Source: Enterobacter soli ATCC BAA-2102 | GTDB taxonomy: Bacteria > Pseudomonadota > Gammaproteobacteria > Enterobacterales > Enterobacteriaceae | Direction: 5' to 3' | DNA length: 64,000 nucleotides | NCBI RefSeq assembly: GCF_001654845.1 | Contig: NZ_LXES01000015.1 | Coordinates: forward strand, 55,688 to 119,687 | Shown: in pieces, positions 45,751-55,737 of the stretch | Layout of the letters: every line of letters starts with the position of its first letter | Position numbering within the stretch: the first letter of the stretch is position 1 | Made by a program: the position numbers and the translations under genes | Notes under the pieces: generated by a model | The model's input: the letters and a program-made list of their open reading frames with translations, nothing else | The model's database searches: none | What the model was told of the DNA's origin: nothing

Positions 45751-46437
45751 ATGAAAAGAATTGCAACTGCACTGATCGCGTCGTCTGTGTCCTGTTCGTC
45801 ATTTGCCGGTGCCTATGTCGAAACGCGTGAAGCTTATAATACGGCTTCAGAGCTACACGAAGTTATTCTGCGCGCAGGCTATAACTTCGATATGGGTGCG
45901 GGGCTGATGTTTACCAACGCCTATAACGTCGGGAAATGGGATGAACTTAAGCACAGCTATAACGAAATAGAGGGGTGGTATCCGCTCTTTAAGCCCACTG
46001 ACAAACTGACCTTCCAGCCCGGTGGGTTAATTAACGACAGCAGCGCGGGCTCCGGCGGTGCCGTTTACCTGGACACCAATTATAAATTCATCGACTGGTT
46101 CAATCTGACGTTTCGCTATCGTTATAACCACAACAATTACGATACGCCGGACTTTAACGGGCAGATGGATAAAAACGATACGCACGAGTTTGCTAACTAC
46201 TGGAATTTTAAAGTCACGGATGCCTTTTTCTATACCTTTGAACCGCACTTTTTCCAGCGCGTGAATGATTACCACAGTAAAAACGGCAAAGATCATCACT
46301 GGGAAATCACCAATAAATTCAGCTATAAGATCGACAAAAACTGGCTACCGTATCTCGAGCTACAGTGGCTGGATCGGTGGAATGATTACAACCGCGAGCA
46401 GTACCGCATTCGCTTAGGATTGCGGTATTCGTTCTAA
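45751..46437 (+). CDS. ompL: Outer-membrane porin OmpL
   Basis: KdgM-family outer-membrane channel of 228 residues (230 in E. coli), with a signal peptide (about 1-20, ending SSFA) and a C-terminal aromatic residue in the last strand (RLGLRYSF), typical for outer-membrane insertion. Alternating hydrophobic strands fit a beta barrel. Placed at the end of the sulfoquinovose cluster, it may admit sulfonated sugars. A strong terminator follows. Confidence 0.94.
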   Translation: MKRIATALIASSVSCSSFAGAYVETREAYNTASELHEVILRAGYNFDMGAGLMFTNAYNVGKWDELKHSYNEIEGWYPLFKPTDKLTFQPGGLINDSSAGSGGAVYLDTNYKFIDWFNLTFRYRYNHNNYDTPDFNGQMDKNDTHEFANYWNFKVTDAFFYTFEPHFFQRVNDYHSKNGKDHHWEITNKFSYKIDKNWLPYLELQWLDRWNDYNREQYRIRLGLRYSF

Positions 46438-46440
46438 TAA

Positions 46441-46468
46441 AAAAGCCGCTGAATATCAGCGGCTTTTT
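46441..46468. terminator. Bidirectional terminator ompL/bipA
   Basis: Arms AAAAGCCGCTGA (46441-46452) and TCAGCGGCTTTT (46456-46467) with loop ATA. A run on one side and T run on the other serve both convergent genes. Confidence 0.9.
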
Positions 46469-46472
46469 ACTT

Positions 46473-46500
46473 GCCGGGTGAAGCTTACGCTTACCCGGCC
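46473..46500. repeat. REP-like palindromic unit
   Basis: GCCGGGTGAAGCTT then ACGCTTACCCGGCC: complementary GCCGGGT/ACCCGGC arms and the usual imperfect centre. It lies after the bipA stop codon. Confidence 0.75.
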
Positions 46501-46515
46501 TTCGGATGGACCGTA

Positions 46516-48339
46516 TTAGTCTTCTTTAGGACCGCGCATCGCACGTTTACGATCGTTCTCGGTCAGGTGACGTTTACGGATACGAATTGACTGTGGCGTC
46601 ACTTCTACCAGTTCGTCATCATCGATGAATTCCAGAGCTTGCTCCAGGGTCATCTTGACTGGTGGAACCAGAACCGTTGCTTCGTCAGTACCTGACGCAC
46701 GCATGTTGGTCAGTTTCTTACCGGTCAGGCAGTTTACAGTCAGGTCGTTAGAACGACTGTGAATACCGATGATCTGGCCTTCGTAAACTTCAGCACCGTG
46801 ACCCAGGAACAGCTTACCGCGGTCCTGCAGGCTGAACAGTGCAAACGCAACCGCTTTACCCTGACCGTTGGAGATCAGAACGCCGTTGTTACGCTGGCCC
46901 ACGTCGCCTGGACGAACGTCGTCGTAGTGGCTGAAGGTGGAGTACAGCAGACCAGTACCAGAAGTCATGGTCATGAACTCTGAACGGAAGCCGATCAGAC
47001 CGCGGCTTGGGATCACGTAGTCGAGACGTACGCGGCCTTTGCCATCTGGATTCATGTTTTTCAGGTCGCCTTTACGCTCACCCAGAGCCTGCATCACAGA
47101 ACCCTGATGCTGCTCTTCAACGTCCAGCGTTACGTTTTCGAACGGCTCTTGTTTGCGGCCATCGATTTCGCGGAAGATAACTTTCGGACGGGAAACCGCC
47201 ATTTCGAAACCTTCACGACGCATGTTTTCGATAAGAACAGACAGGTGCAGCTCACCACGACCGGAAACGCGGAATGCGTCTGCATCCGGAGTTTCTTCAA
47301 CGCGCAGCGCAACGTTGTGCACCAGCTCTTTGTTCAGGCGGTCAAGGATCTGACGAGAGGTAACGAACTTACCTTCTTTACCACAGAACGGAGAGGTGTT
47401 GACGTTGAAGAACATGGAAACGGTTGGTTCATCAACGGACAGTGCTGGCAGCGCTTCAACGTTCTGCGGATCGCAGATGGTGTCGGAGATGTTCAGCTCA
47501 CCCAGACCGGTGATGGCGATGATGTCGCCAGCTTCAGCAACGTCACTCTCGATACGCTCAAGACCCAGGTGAGTCAGTACTTTACCGACTTTACCGTTAC
47601 GGGTTTTGCCTTCGCTATCGATGATAGTCACCTGCTGGTTAGGCTTAACTTTACCGCGCTTGATACGACCAATGCCGATTACGCCAACATAGTTGTTGTA
47701 GTCGAGCTGAGAGATCTGCATCTGCAGGGTGCCGTCGAGATCAACGCTTGGTGCAGGAACACGGTCAACAATCGCCTGGTACAGCGGGGTCATGTCTTCA
47801 GCCATGTCTTCATGGTCCAGACCGGCGATACCGTTCAGCGCAGAAGCGTAAACGATAGGGAAGTCCAGCTGCTCGTCGGTCGCGTCGAGGTTTACGAACA
47901 GGTCGAATACCTGGTCAACAACCCAGTCAGGACGCGCGCCAGGACGGTCAACTTTGTTAATTACAACGATTGGCTTCAGACCGTGGGCAAATGCCTTTTT
48001 GGTCACGAAGCGCGTCTGCGGCATTGGGCCATCCATTGCGTCAACGACCAGCAGAACGGAGTCTACCATGGACATTACACGTTCAACTTCACCACCGAAG
48101 TCGGCGTGCCCTGGGGTATCAACGATGTTGATACGGTAGTCATTCCATTTAATCGCGGTGTTTTTCGCGAGGATGGTAATCCCACGCTCTTTCTCCAAAT
48201 CGTTGGAGTCCATCACGCGTTCTTGGGTTTCGGCACGAGCATCAAACGTACCGGATTGCTGCAGCAGCTTATCAACCAGGGTAGTTTTACCATGGTCAAC
48301 GTGCGCGATGATGGCGATGTTACGCAAATTTTCGATCAC
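46516..48339 (-). CDS. bipA: Ribosome-associated GTPase BipA (TypA)
   Basis: Translation-factor GTPase that helps assemble the 50S subunit, important at low temperature and under stress. 607 residues. G1 motif [10 protein letters not shown]3 [12 protein letters not shown]4 NKVD and the C-terminal BipA-specific domain ending [19 protein letters not shown]. It is divergent from glnA. A 417-codon open frame on the opposite strand across it is a compositional shadow. Confidence 0.97.
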   Translation of the reverse strand: MIENLRNIAIIAHVDHGKTTLVDKLLQQSGTFDARAETQERVMDSNDLEKERGITILAKNTAIKWNDYRINIVDTPGHADFGGEVERVMSMVDSVLLVVDAMDGPMPQTRFVTKKAFAHGLKPIVVINKVDRPGARPDWVVDQVFDLFVNLDATDEQLDFPIVYASALNGIAGLDHEDMAEDMTPLYQAIVDRVPAPSVDLDGTLQMQISQLDYNNYVGVIGIGRIKRGKVKPNQQVTIIDSEGKTRNGKVGKVLTHLGLERIESDVAEAGDIIAITGLGELNISDTICDPQNVEALPALSVDEPTVSMFFNVNTSPFCGKEGKFVTSRQILDRLNKELVHNVALRVEETPDADAFRVSGRGELHLSVLIENMRREGFEMAVSRPKVIFREIDGRKQEPFENVTLDVEEQHQGSVMQALGERKGDLKNMNPDGKGRVRLDYVIPSRGLIGFRSEFMTMTSGTGLLYSTFSHYDDVRPGDVGQRNNGVLISNGQGKAVAFALFSLQDRGKLFLGHGAEVYEGQIIGIHSRSNDLTVNCLTGKKLTNMRASGTDEATVLVPPVKMTLEQALEFIDDDELVEVTPQSIRIRKRHLTENDRKRAMRGPKED

Positions 48340-48718
48340 AACTTTGCCTCAGGCATTTAGAAATAGCGCGTTATTGTACACGGATTAATCGCACTACAAA
48401 ACAGGATCACAAACATCCCCCGCAAACAAGTATTGCAGAGATGCTTTGTGATCGCTTTCACGGAGCGGTAAAAGGGCTCTTTAACGTAAATTGCACCAAT
48501 ATGGTGCTCAATGTTCACATTGAAGCACTATACTGGTGCAACAAATCCATTGTGGTGCAGCCCTTTTGCACTATGGTGCGCATGATAACGCCTTTTTGGG
48601 GTGTTTTAAAAGTTGGCACAGATTTCGCTTTATAAAAAACATGGCAACACAGCCAGTACAAGACAGAAATTGAAGACCTCGTTACCACGACGACAATGAC
48701 CAATCTGGAGAGTTAAGT
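48340..48718. promoter_or_regulatory. bipA-glnA intergenic region with CRP, NtrC and sigma-54 sites
   Basis: This 379-base gap controls glnA. A CRP site TGTGA-N6-TCACG lies at 48447-48462. Two strong NtrC sites follow: TGCACCAATATGGTGC (48492-48507) and GCACTATACTGGTGCA (48525-48540), about 33 bp apart. Weaker ones are CATTGTGGTGC (about 48548) and TGCACTATGGTGC (48567-48579). A sigma-54 promoter TTGGCACAGATTTCGCT (48613-48629) has GG and GC twelve apart. The order is that of glnAp1 and glnAp2 in E. coli. Confidence 0.93.
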
Positions 48719-50128
48719 ATGTCCGCTGAACACGTTTTGACGATGCTGAACGAACATGAAGTGAAGTTTGTTGATCTGCGCTTCACCGATACCAAAGGTA
48801 AAGAACAGCACGTCACTATTCCTGCTCATCAGGTGAACGCCGAATTCTTTGAAGAAGGCAAAATGTTTGACGGCTCCTCCATTGGTGGCTGGAAAGGCAT
48901 TAACGAATCCGACATGGTTCTGATGCCGGACGCTACTACTGCGCTCATTGACCCGTTCTTCGAAGAGCCAACTCTGATCATCCGTTGCGATATCCTCGAG
49001 CCAGGTACACTGCAAGGTTACGACCGTGACCCACGCTCTATCGCTAAGCGCGCAGAAGAGTACCTGCGTTCTACCGGCATCGCAGACACCGTTCTGTTCG
49101 GGCCAGAGCCAGAATTCTTCCTGTTTGACGACATCCGTTTTGGTGCTTCAATTTCTGGTTCCCACGTTGCTATCGATGACATCGAAGGCGCATGGAACTC
49201 CTCCACCAAATACGAAGGTGGTAACAAAGGTCACCGTCCAGGCGTGAAAGGCGGTTACTTCCCGGTTCCTCCGGTCGATTCTTCACAGGACATCCGTTCT
49301 ACCATGTGTCTGATCATGGAAGAGATGGGCCTGGTTGTTGAAGCTCATCACCACGAAGTGGCAACTGCTGGCCAGAACGAAATCGCAACCCGCTTCAACA
49401 CCATGACCAAAAAAGCGGATGAGATTCAGATCTACAAATACGTTGTGCACAACGTTGCGCACCGTTTCGGTAAAACCGCGACCTTCATGCCAAAACCAAT
49501 GTTTGGCGACAACGGTTCCGGTATGCACTGCCACATGTCTCTGTCCAAGAACGGTACCAACCTGTTCTCTGGCGACAAATATGCGGGTCTGTCTGAGCAG
49601 GCGCTGCACTACATCGGTGGTGTTATCAAACACGCTAAAGCGATCAACGCCCTGGCGAACCCAACGACCAACTCCTACAAGCGTCTGGTCCCAGGCTATG
49701 AAGCACCAGTAATGCTGGCTTACTCTGCCCGTAACCGTTCTGCTTCTATCCGTATCCCGGTGGTTGCGTCTCCGAAAGCACGTCGTATCGAAGTTCGCTT
49801 CCCGGACCCGGCAGCTAACCCATACCTGTGCTTCGCAGCTCTGCTGATGGCTGGTCTTGACGGTATCAAGAACAAGATCCACCCAGGCGAAGCAATGGAC
49901 AAAAACCTGTACGACCTGCCGCCAGAAGAAGCGAAAGAGATCCCACAGGTTGCCGGTTCTCTGGAAGAAGCACTGCAAGCGCTGGACGCAGACCGCGAGT
50001 TCCTGACTGCGGGTGGTGTGTTCACTGATGAAGCTATCGATGCTTACATCGCGCTGCGTATCGAAGAGAACGACCGCGTGCGTATGACTCCGCACCCAGT
50101 TGAATTCGAACTGTACTACAGCGTTTAA
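48719..50128 (+). CDS. glnA: Glutamine synthetase GlnA
   Basis: Makes glutamine from glutamate and ammonia with ATP; type I dodecamer. 469 residues, as in E. coli. Active-site patterns include [22 protein letters not shown], the NGSGMHCH block and NRSASIRIP. The adenylylation tyrosine is in [10 protein letters not shown] (about residue 398), so activity is controlled by GlnE. Transcribed from the NtrC-activated promoter upstream; glnL and glnG follow. Confidence 0.98.
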   Translation: MSAEHVLTMLNEHEVKFVDLRFTDTKGKEQHVTIPAHQVNAEFFEEGKMFDGSSIGGWKGINESDMVLMPDATTALIDPFFEEPTLIIRCDILEPGTLQGYDRDPRSIAKRAEEYLRSTGIADTVLFGPEPEFFLFDDIRFGASISGSHVAIDDIEGAWNSSTKYEGGNKGHRPGVKGGYFPVPPVDSSQDIRSTMCLIMEEMGLVVEAHHHEVATAGQNEIATRFNTMTKKADEIQIYKYVVHNVAHRFGKTATFMPKPMFGDNGSGMHCHMSLSKNGTNLFSGDKYAGLSEQALHYIGGVIKHAKAINALANPTTNSYKRLVPGYEAPVMLAYSARNRSASIRIPVVASPKARRIEVRFPDPAANPYLCFAALLMAGLDGIKNKIHPGEAMDKNLYDLPPEEAKEIPQVAGSLEEALQALDADREFLTAGGVFTDEAIDAYIALRIEENDRVRMTPHPVEFELYYSV

Positions 50129-50200
50129 GTTTTAACGGGTTTCGCGCGACCTTTTCCGCGCGAATCCGAAAGCTGTTTTTTTGTTGCCGTGGAAACTTTC

Positions 50201-50225
50201 AGCCCATCTTCGGATGGGCTTTTTT
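50201..50225 (+). terminator. glnA terminator
   Basis: Arms AGCCCATC and GATGGGCT with loop TTCG, followed by T5. A second stem, TTCGCGCG/CGCGCGAA, lies just after the glnA stop. Confidence 0.92.
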
Positions 50226-50275
50226 CTCCACCAACAAACTGATCTCACGCGCTTTTTACGCCGAAAAAGCTATAC

Positions 50276-50292
50276 TGCACTAAATTAGTGCA
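50276..50292 (+). promoter_or_regulatory. NtrC operator at glnL promoter
   Basis: TGCACTAAATTAGTGCA is a perfect 17-base inverted repeat of the NtrC type. It overlaps the expected start of the separate glnL promoter, where NtrC represses glnLG. Confidence 0.85.
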
Positions 50293-50314
50293 AACAACTC
50301 CAGGAGACTGCTGA

Positions 50315-51364
50315 ATGGCAACTGGCACGCTGCCCGATGCTGGGCAGATCCTCAATTCTTTAATTAACAGTATCTTGTTGGTCGACGACGAGCTGGCCGT
50401 GCATTATGCCAACCCGGCGGCGCAGCAACTGCTTGCCCAGAGCGCACGCAAACTGTTTGGTACACCGCTCCCGGAATTGCTGAGCTACTTTTCACTGAAT
50501 ATTGGCCTGATGCAGGAAAGTTTGCAGGCCGGTCAGGGGTTCACCGATAACGAAGTGACGCTGGTGATAGACGGGCGTTCCCATATTCTTTCGCTGACGG
50601 CACAACGCCTGCCTGAGGGGCTTATTCTGCTCGAGATGGCGCCGATGGATAATCAGCGTCGCCTTAGCCAGGAACAGCTCCAACATGCCCAGCAGATCGC
50701 TGCCCGGGATTTGGTGCGCGGCCTGGCCCATGAAATCAAAAATCCGCTGGGTGGTTTGCGCGGAGCGGCGCAGCTGTTGACCAAAGCACTCCCCGACCCT
50801 GCGCTTGCCGAGTACACCAACGTCATCATTGAGCAGGCAGATCGTCTGCGCAATCTGGTCGACAGACTGCTTGGGCCGCAGCAACCGGGAATGCATGTAT
50901 CCGAAAGTATTCATAAAGTGGCCGAGCGGGTGGTGAAACTCGTGTCGATGGAGCTTCCTGAAAACGTCACGCTGGTGCGCGATTACGATCCAAGCCTGCC
51001 AGAACTGGCGCACGACCCTGACCAGATTGAACAGGTTCTTCTGAATATCGTGCGTAATGCCCTTCAGGCGCTGGGGCCTGATGGCGGTGAAATTATTCTG
51101 CGTACCCGCACCGCTTTCCAGTTAACACTGCACGGCGTGCGCTACCGACTGGCTGCGAGAATCGACGTTGAGGATAACGGGCCTGGCATCCCATCGCATC
51201 TCCAGGACACCTTGTTCTACCCGATGGTGAGCGGCCGCGAAGGCGGTACAGGGCTGGGGTTATCCATTGCCCGTAATTTGATCGATCAACACTCTGGCAA
51301 AATTGAATTTACCAGTTGGCCAGGTCATACCGAGTTTTCGGTTTACCTGCCAATTAAAAAATAA
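50315..51364 (+). CDS. glnL: Nitrogen sensor kinase/phosphatase GlnL (NtrB)
   Basis: Cytoplasmic histidine kinase that phosphorylates or dephosphorylates NtrC according to PII status. 349 residues: PAS domain (about 8-110), HisKA with the phosphorylated histidine in [19 protein letters not shown], and an ATPase domain with [16 protein letters not shown] and GGTGLGLSI. It precedes glnG by a short gap. Confidence 0.97.
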   Translation: MATGTLPDAGQILNSLINSILLVDDELAVHYANPAAQQLLAQSARKLFGTPLPELLSYFSLNIGLMQESLQAGQGFTDNEVTLVIDGRSHILSLTAQRLPEGLILLEMAPMDNQRRLSQEQLQHAQQIAARDLVRGLAHEIKNPLGGLRGAAQLLTKALPDPALAEYTNVIIEQADRLRNLVDRLLGPQQPGMHVSESIHKVAERVVKLVSMELPENVTLVRDYDPSLPELAHDPDQIEQVLLNIVRNALQALGPDGGEIILRTRTAFQLTLHGVRYRLAARIDVEDNGPGIPSHLQDTLFYPMVSGREGGTGLGLSIARNLIDQHSGKIEFTSWPGHTEFSVYLPIKK

Positions 51365-51375
51365 AGGTGACGTGT

Positions 51376-52788
51376 ATGCAACGAGGGATAGTCTGGGTAG
51401 TCGATGACGATAGCTCCATCCGTTGGGTGCTTGAACGCGCACTCACGGGAGCGGGATTAAGCTGCACGACGTTTGAGAGCGGCAGCGATGTGCTTGATGC
51501 ACTCACCACCAAAACCCCGGATGTTTTGCTGTCAGATATTCGGATGCCGGGCATGGACGGGCTGGCGCTCTTAAAGCAGATCAAACAACGCCACCCAATG
51601 CTTCCGGTCATCATAATGACAGCCCACTCCGATCTGGATGCCGCCGTCAGCGCGTACCAGCAAGGGGCATTCGATTATCTGCCAAAACCATTTGATATCG
51701 ACGAAGCGGTCGCTCTGGTTGAGCGCGCCATCAGCCACTACCAGGAGCAGCAACAGCCCCGCAATGCGCCCGTTTTTGGCCCGACGACGGACATCATTGG
51801 CGAAGCGCCTGCCATGCAGGATGTTTTTCGCATTATCGGTCGCCTGTCTCGCTCTTCCATCAGCGTATTGATTAACGGTGAATCGGGAACCGGTAAAGAG
51901 CTGGTCGCCCATGCGTTACACCGGCATAGCCCGCGGGCGAAAGCGCCGTTTATCGCCCTGAATATGGCGGCAATCCCGAAGGATTTGATTGAGTCAGAGC
52001 TGTTCGGTCATGAAAAAGGGGCCTTTACCGGCGCGAACACCATTCGCCAGGGTCGCTTTGAACAGGCCGACGGCGGGACACTTTTCCTGGATGAAATCGG
52101 CGATATGCCACTGGATGTTCAGACCCGCCTGCTTCGCGTGCTGGCTGACGGGCAGTTCTACCGTGTGGGGGGTTATGCTCCCGTAAAAGTAGACGTGCGT
52201 ATTATTGCCGCCACGCACCAGAACCTGGAGCAGCGCGTTCAGGAAGGTAAATTCCGTGAAGACTTGTTCCATCGTCTGAACGTGATCCGCGTACACCTGC
52301 CGCCGCTGCGCGAGCGTCGCGAGGATATTCCTCGTCTGGCACGCCACTTCCTCCAGGTTGCTGCGCGTGAGCTGGGTGTGGAGGCTAAACAGCTCCACCC
52401 GGAAACCGATGCCGCCCTCACCCGCCTGGCCTGGCCGGGCAACGTGCGTCAGCTTGAAAATACCTGTCGCTGGTTGACGGTCATGGCCGCCGGCCAGGAA
52501 GTGCTGATTCAGGATTTACCGGGCGAGCTGTTCGAAGCCACCGCCCCGGAAAGCAGCACCGGACACGCGCTGCCAGACAGCTGGGCAACACTTCTGGCGC
52601 AATGGGCAGACCGCGCGCTGCGTTCCGGTCATCAAAACTTGCTTTCAGAGGCTCAGCCAGAGATGGAGCGCACGCTGTTAACCACTGCGCTTCGTCATAC
52701 TCAGGGCCATAAACAGGAAGCGGCTCGTTTACTGGGATGGGGACGCAATACCCTGACACGTAAGCTGAAAGAGCTGGGAATGGAGTGA
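51376..52788 (+). CDS. glnG: Nitrogen regulator GlnG (NtrC)
   Basis: Sigma-54 enhancer-binding activator. ATG 51376 gives [14 protein letters not shown] and 470 residues (469 in E. coli); three codons upstream are open but not conserved. Receiver domain with aspartate in [13 protein letters not shown], central AAA+ domain with Walker A GESGTGKE and GAFTGA loop, and a Fis-type helix-turn-helix at the C-terminus ([20 protein letters not shown]). Partner of glnL. Confidence 0.98.
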   Translation: MQRGIVWVVDDDSSIRWVLERALTGAGLSCTTFESGSDVLDALTTKTPDVLLSDIRMPGMDGLALLKQIKQRHPMLPVIIMTAHSDLDAAVSAYQQGAFDYLPKPFDIDEAVALVERAISHYQEQQQPRNAPVFGPTTDIIGEAPAMQDVFRIIGRLSRSSISVLINGESGTGKELVAHALHRHSPRAKAPFIALNMAAIPKDLIESELFGHEKGAFTGANTIRQGRFEQADGGTLFLDEIGDMPLDVQTRLLRVLADGQFYRVGGYAPVKVDVRIIAATHQNLEQRVQEGKFREDLFHRLNVIRVHLPPLRERREDIPRLARHFLQVAARELGVEAKQLHPETDAALTRLAWPGNVRQLENTCRWLTVMAAGQEVLIQDLPGELFEATAPESSTGHALPDSWATLLAQWADRALRSGHQNLLSEAQPEMERTLLTTALRHTQGHKQEAARLLGWGRNTLTRKLKELGME

Positions 52789-52896
52789 TTTTTACCGTTG
52801 TGTAAAGATGACTAATTGAGCGCAAATTGCTGTTATTTTGCGCTTTACTGTTCCGATGAGTTTTGTATGATCGTGCCCGGAAATGGGGGGATCATC

Positions 52897-53007
52897 ATGC
52901 TGGAATCATTAGTGAATTTGCTCTCGAGCGGAGCAGCCGAAAGCCACACGCCGCAAACTGCCGTTGCTGCGGTATTGTGTGCGGCGCTGGTTGGGCTGTT
53001 GAGCTAG
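52897..53007 (+). CDS. yshB: Small membrane protein YshB
   Basis: 36 residues from ATG 52897, with GGGGGG upstream. The sequence MLESLVNLLSSGAAES, then HTPQTAVAAVLCAALVGLLS matches E. coli YshB closely; the C-terminal half forms one hydrophobic segment. Too short for most gene callers. Its function in E. coli is little known; a role in Salmonella intracellular survival has been reported for the homologue. Confidence 0.85.
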   Translation: MLESLVNLLSSGAAESHTPQTAVAAVLCAALVGLLS

Positions 53008-53024
53008 CGAGTTTGAACGTAAAA

Positions 53025-53053
53025 GCCGGGTGGCGGCTACGCCTTACCCGGCA
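53025..53053. repeat. REP-like palindromic unit
   Basis: GCCGGGTGGCGGCTACGCCT then TACCCGGC: complementary arms GCCGGGT/ACCCGGC with the typical imperfect centre, between yshB and hemN ends. Confidence 0.85.
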
Positions 53054-53079
53054 TACGTTCCAACGCAATGCTGTGCGTA

Positions 53080-54453
53080 TTAAATCACCCGCGAGAACTG
53101 TTGCAGACGCGCCTTCTGACGCAGGTACGCGTCGAAGCACATGCAGATATTACGAATCAACAGACGCCCTTTTGGCGTAACCTCAATCGCACTCTCCGAG
53201 ACATCCACCAGCCCATCTTTCGCCAGCGGAGCAAGCAGCTTCAGGTCTTCGGCAAAGTAATCGCTAAATTGCAGATCCCATTGCGCTTCCACGTCGCTAA
53301 AGTCGAGACGGAAGTTACAGATAAGCGCCTTAATCACATCACGGCGAATACAGTCATCGCGGGTTAGCGCGATGCCGCGCCACAGGGCATTACCGGTTTC
53401 ATCCACCTGCTGATAGTACTGCTTTAACTCTTTCTGGTTCTGCGCGTAGCAATCACCAATCATGCTGATGGCTGAAACGCCCATCCCCAGTAAATCGGTA
53501 TCGCCCTGGGTGGTGTAGCCCTGGAAGTTGCGGTGCAACACGCCTTCACGCTGGGCAATCGCCAGCTCATCGTCCGGGCGGGCAAAGTGATCCATACCAA
53601 TAAACTGATAACCGGTATCGGTCAGCGAAGTGATGGTTTCCTGCAAAATATCCAGCTTCTGCTGGGCGGAAGGCAGATCCGCATCCTTGATTTTGCGCTG
53701 CGCGGCAAACAACGTCGGCAGGTGCGCATAGTTAAAGACGCTGAGGCGATCGGGATTGAGCTCGGCCACACGCTTCAGCGTAAAGGCGAAGCTCTCTGGC
53801 GTCTGTTTTGGCAGGCCATAAATCAGGTCAATGTTGGTCGACGTAAAGCCGATTTCACGCGCATGGTTCAGCAAGGCAAAGATAAAGTCTTCATCCTGCT
53901 CACGGTTCACCAGACGCTGCACTTCTTTGTTGAAATCCTGCACGCCCATACTCAGGCGGTTGAAACCTTCAGCGCGTAAGTGATCCAGTACATCCAGCTC
54001 AATTTCACGCGGATCGACTTCGATCGAGATTTCAGCGTCATCGTTAAAACTGAAGTTGCCGCGCAGCAATGTCATCAAACGGCTGATTTGCGCTTTATTG
54101 AGATAGGTTGGTGTACCGCCGCCCCAGTGCAGCTGGCTGACGTGGCGTCCGGCAAAGAGAGGCGCACGATGCAGGATTTCCTGTTCGAGCGCATCCAGGT
54201 ATTGATCGGCCTTGTGCTGCTGGCGGGTAACAATTTTATTGCAGCCGCAGAAGTAGCAGAGCTTATGGCAGAACGGAATATGGACGTAGAGCGAAAGCGG
54301 GCGCTCAGGATAGCGCGCAACGGCCTGAAGAAATTCAGGTTCGCCGAAGGTATCGGTAAACTCCAGCGCGGTTGGGTATGACGTATAACGTGGCCCGGAA
54401 TAGTTATATTTCTGGATTAGGGCCAAATCCCAGTCGATAGATGGTACAGACAT
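53080..54453 (-). CDS. hemN: Oxygen-independent coproporphyrinogen III dehydrogenase HemN
   Basis: Radical-SAM enzyme of anaerobic heme synthesis, converting coproporphyrinogen III to protoporphyrinogen IX. ATG 54453 gives MSVPSIDWDLALIQKYN and 457 residues, the E. coli length. The iron-sulfur motif is CHKLCYFCGCN; GGGTPTYLN follows. AGGAG of the ribosome-binding site lies within the last codons of the small upstream ORF. Confidence 0.97.
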   Translation of the reverse strand: MSVPSIDWDLALIQKYNYSGPRYTSYPTALEFTDTFGEPEFLQAVARYPERPLSLYVHIPFCHKLCYFCGCNKIVTRQQHKADQYLDALEQEILHRAPLFAGRHVSQLHWGGGTPTYLNKAQISRLMTLLRGNFSFNDDAEISIEVDPREIELDVLDHLRAEGFNRLSMGVQDFNKEVQRLVNREQDEDFIFALLNHAREIGFTSTNIDLIYGLPKQTPESFAFTLKRVAELNPDRLSVFNYAHLPTLFAAQRKIKDADLPSAQQKLDILQETITSLTDTGYQFIGMDHFARPDDELAIAQREGVLHRNFQGYTTQGDTDLLGMGVSAISMIGDCYAQNQKELKQYYQQVDETGNALWRGIALTRDDCIRRDVIKALICNFRLDFSDVEAQWDLQFSDYFAEDLKLLAPLAKDGLVDVSESAIEVTPKGRLLIRNICMCFDAYLRQKARLQQFSRVI

Positions 54454-54455
54454 GC

Positions 54456-54638
54456 TCACTCCTTCCGTTGGTGTCGCGTTCGTATACGGCGGCCCGTTCT
54501 GGCCCCGTTGTGGGCCATCATTCGGGTGCGCAGCCACTTATGTCGCCGCGACAACCGCCGTAGTTTAACGAATAACCACACCAGATAACATATAACCGGA
54601 AGGGTTATAAGCAGGACTATCGTACCTGCCGGGTGCAA
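54456..54638 (-). CDS. Possible small membrane protein between yihI and hemN
   Basis: A 60-codon frame, TTG start, that exactly fills the 188-base gap between yihI and hemN. Residues 6-24 (TIVLLITLPVICYLVWLFV) form one membrane segment; the rest is very basic (KLRRLSRRHKWLRTRMM... RRIRTRHQRKE), a plausible positive-inside tail. A GGTGGA stands 11 bases ahead of the TTG. Its end overlaps the hemN ribosome-binding site. Unrecognised; it may be a real small protein, a remnant of a longer one, or chance. Confidence 0.4.
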   Translation of the reverse strand: MHPAGTIVLLITLPVICYLVWLFVKLRRLSRRHKWLRTRMMAHNGARTGRRIRTRHQRKE

Positions 54639-54641
54639 ATG

Positions 54642-55157
54642 TTAGTTTCCACCCTTCAGAAGACGCATCATATCTTCCTGCTTTTCTTCTTCTTCTTCGT
54701 CATCTTCATCGTCGTAAGACAGACCAAGTTTCTGCATCAGCTCATCGATACGATCCAGTTTGGCATCAACCCAGGACTGCTCTTCAGCGGTCAGGGCTTC
54801 TCCCTCTTCAAGACGTTCCAGCAGCGCATCCAGGCGCTCATCGTTCTCCAGCATATCCAGCTCAGCCTGCGGTGAAAGCATAGGTTTCTCGCTCTTTGGT
54901 TTGTGCTGCTTAGTGACCGGGGTGTCTGTCACGCCCAGTTGAATGGGAGTTTTACTGCCGATACGCGGATCTTTCTGCTGCTTGTTTTTCGCAGAAGAAG
55001 ACGATGCACCGCTACCGCTCGCACGGCTACCCGCAGCGTGACCACGATGCTTTTTATCGCGTTTGCGATCGCGCGCTTCCTGGTTCAGTTCTTCGCGCGT
55101 TTTACGGCGTGCTTTTGCAGGACGTTTAGCGCCTGCTGCGGAGGTCGGTTTTTTCAT
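54642..55157 (-). CDS. yihI: Der GTPase-activating protein YihI
   Basis: Activator of the ribosome-assembly GTPase Der, 171 residues (169 in E. coli). The N-terminal half is basic and low in complexity ([29 protein letters not shown]), the C-terminal half acidic with a helical core and a run of Asp/Glu ([15 protein letters not shown]). Start ATG 55157. It is downstream of csrC on the same strand. Confidence 0.94.
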   Translation of the reverse strand: MKKPTSAAGAKRPAKARRKTREELNQEARDRKRDKKHRGHAAGSRASGSGASSSSAKNKQQKDPRIGSKTPIQLGVTDTPVTKQHKPKSEKPMLSPQAELDMLENDERLDALLERLEEGEALTAEEQSWVDAKLDRIDELMQKLGLSYDDEDDEEEEEKQEDMMRLLKGGN

Positions 55158-55225
55158 GGTGTATTGTCTTTAAGCCGTTTTCATCAGTATAGAATTGCGG
55201 CGAAATCTAGCAGAAAGCAAGCAAA

Positions 55226-55468
55226 GAAAAAAGGCGACAGAGCAATCTGTCGCCTTTTTTCCTGACTCACAACCCTTAACGGGTCAGACATTCCATGTTT
55301 GCCAACAACAAACCCTGTTTATCCTTTGGCTGATACCGTCCGTGATACGGTTCCCTTTCCTGTTTTAAACGCCTCCAGGCGCTCGTCATCCTGACAATCC
55401 TGAGTCTTCGCCTCCTGGCGCTCCTGACCCTTATCCTTAAGTCGTTATCCTGTTGGCATCCTCGCCTT
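55226..55468 (-). ncRNA. csrC: CsrC small RNA
   Basis: Sequesters CsrA through many GGA motifs. On the minus strand the region runs from about 55468, after a -10-like TAAAGT, to a terminator at 55227-55260 (arms 14 bases, AAAAAAGGCGACAG and CTGTCGCCTTTTTT). It contains repeated AGGA/CAGGA motifs, including GGTCAGGAGCGCCAGGAGGC, and the 3' end CCCGTTAAGGGTTGTGAGTC that match E. coli CsrC. Length about 243 (E. coli 245). The 5' end is estimated. Confidence 0.92.
55227..55260 (-). terminator. csrC terminator
   Basis: 14-base arms AAAAAAGGCGACAG and CTGTCGCCTTTTTT with loop AGCAAT, ending in a U run on the minus strand. Confidence 0.92.
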
Positions 55469-55737
55469 GCCGCACACTTTACCTTGTTCCATTAAACTAA
55501 CAAGCAACAGAAAGGTACAAAAGTGGATTTTAAGAAAATTACCTATATTTAACTTTATGATTTTAAATAGTTTGTGTTTTTTCACACCTGCGATTTCTCT
55601 GAGATCTCCCATAGCATCTATGGCAGATTTCCTACACGTGTTGTGGTTATGGCCTACAGGGTTATCACGATGAGAAAAGCCTTTTGCCCGCATTCAGGTA
55701 TAATCCCCCACAGATTACGACTTTTGGAGACGACCAC
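55469..55737. other. csrC-engB intergenic region
   Basis: This 269-base gap has no gene. It carries the divergent promoters of csrC (minus) and engB (TATAAT at 55699-55704). Imperfect inverted repeat GAGATCTCCCATAG (55601-55614) and CTATGGCAGATTTC (55618-55631) stands about 140-160 bases upstream of csrC; it may be a regulator site or a hairpin. Confidence 0.6.

Noticed and set aside
47107..48360. 417-codon open frame on the plus strand across bipA
   Set aside because: It is exactly antisense to bipA, has no recognised domain, and reflects the strong codon bias of bipA.
55684..55737. 18-codon N-terminal extension of engB
   Set aside because: It contains the -10 element and ribosome-binding site; GTG 55738 matches the family start.
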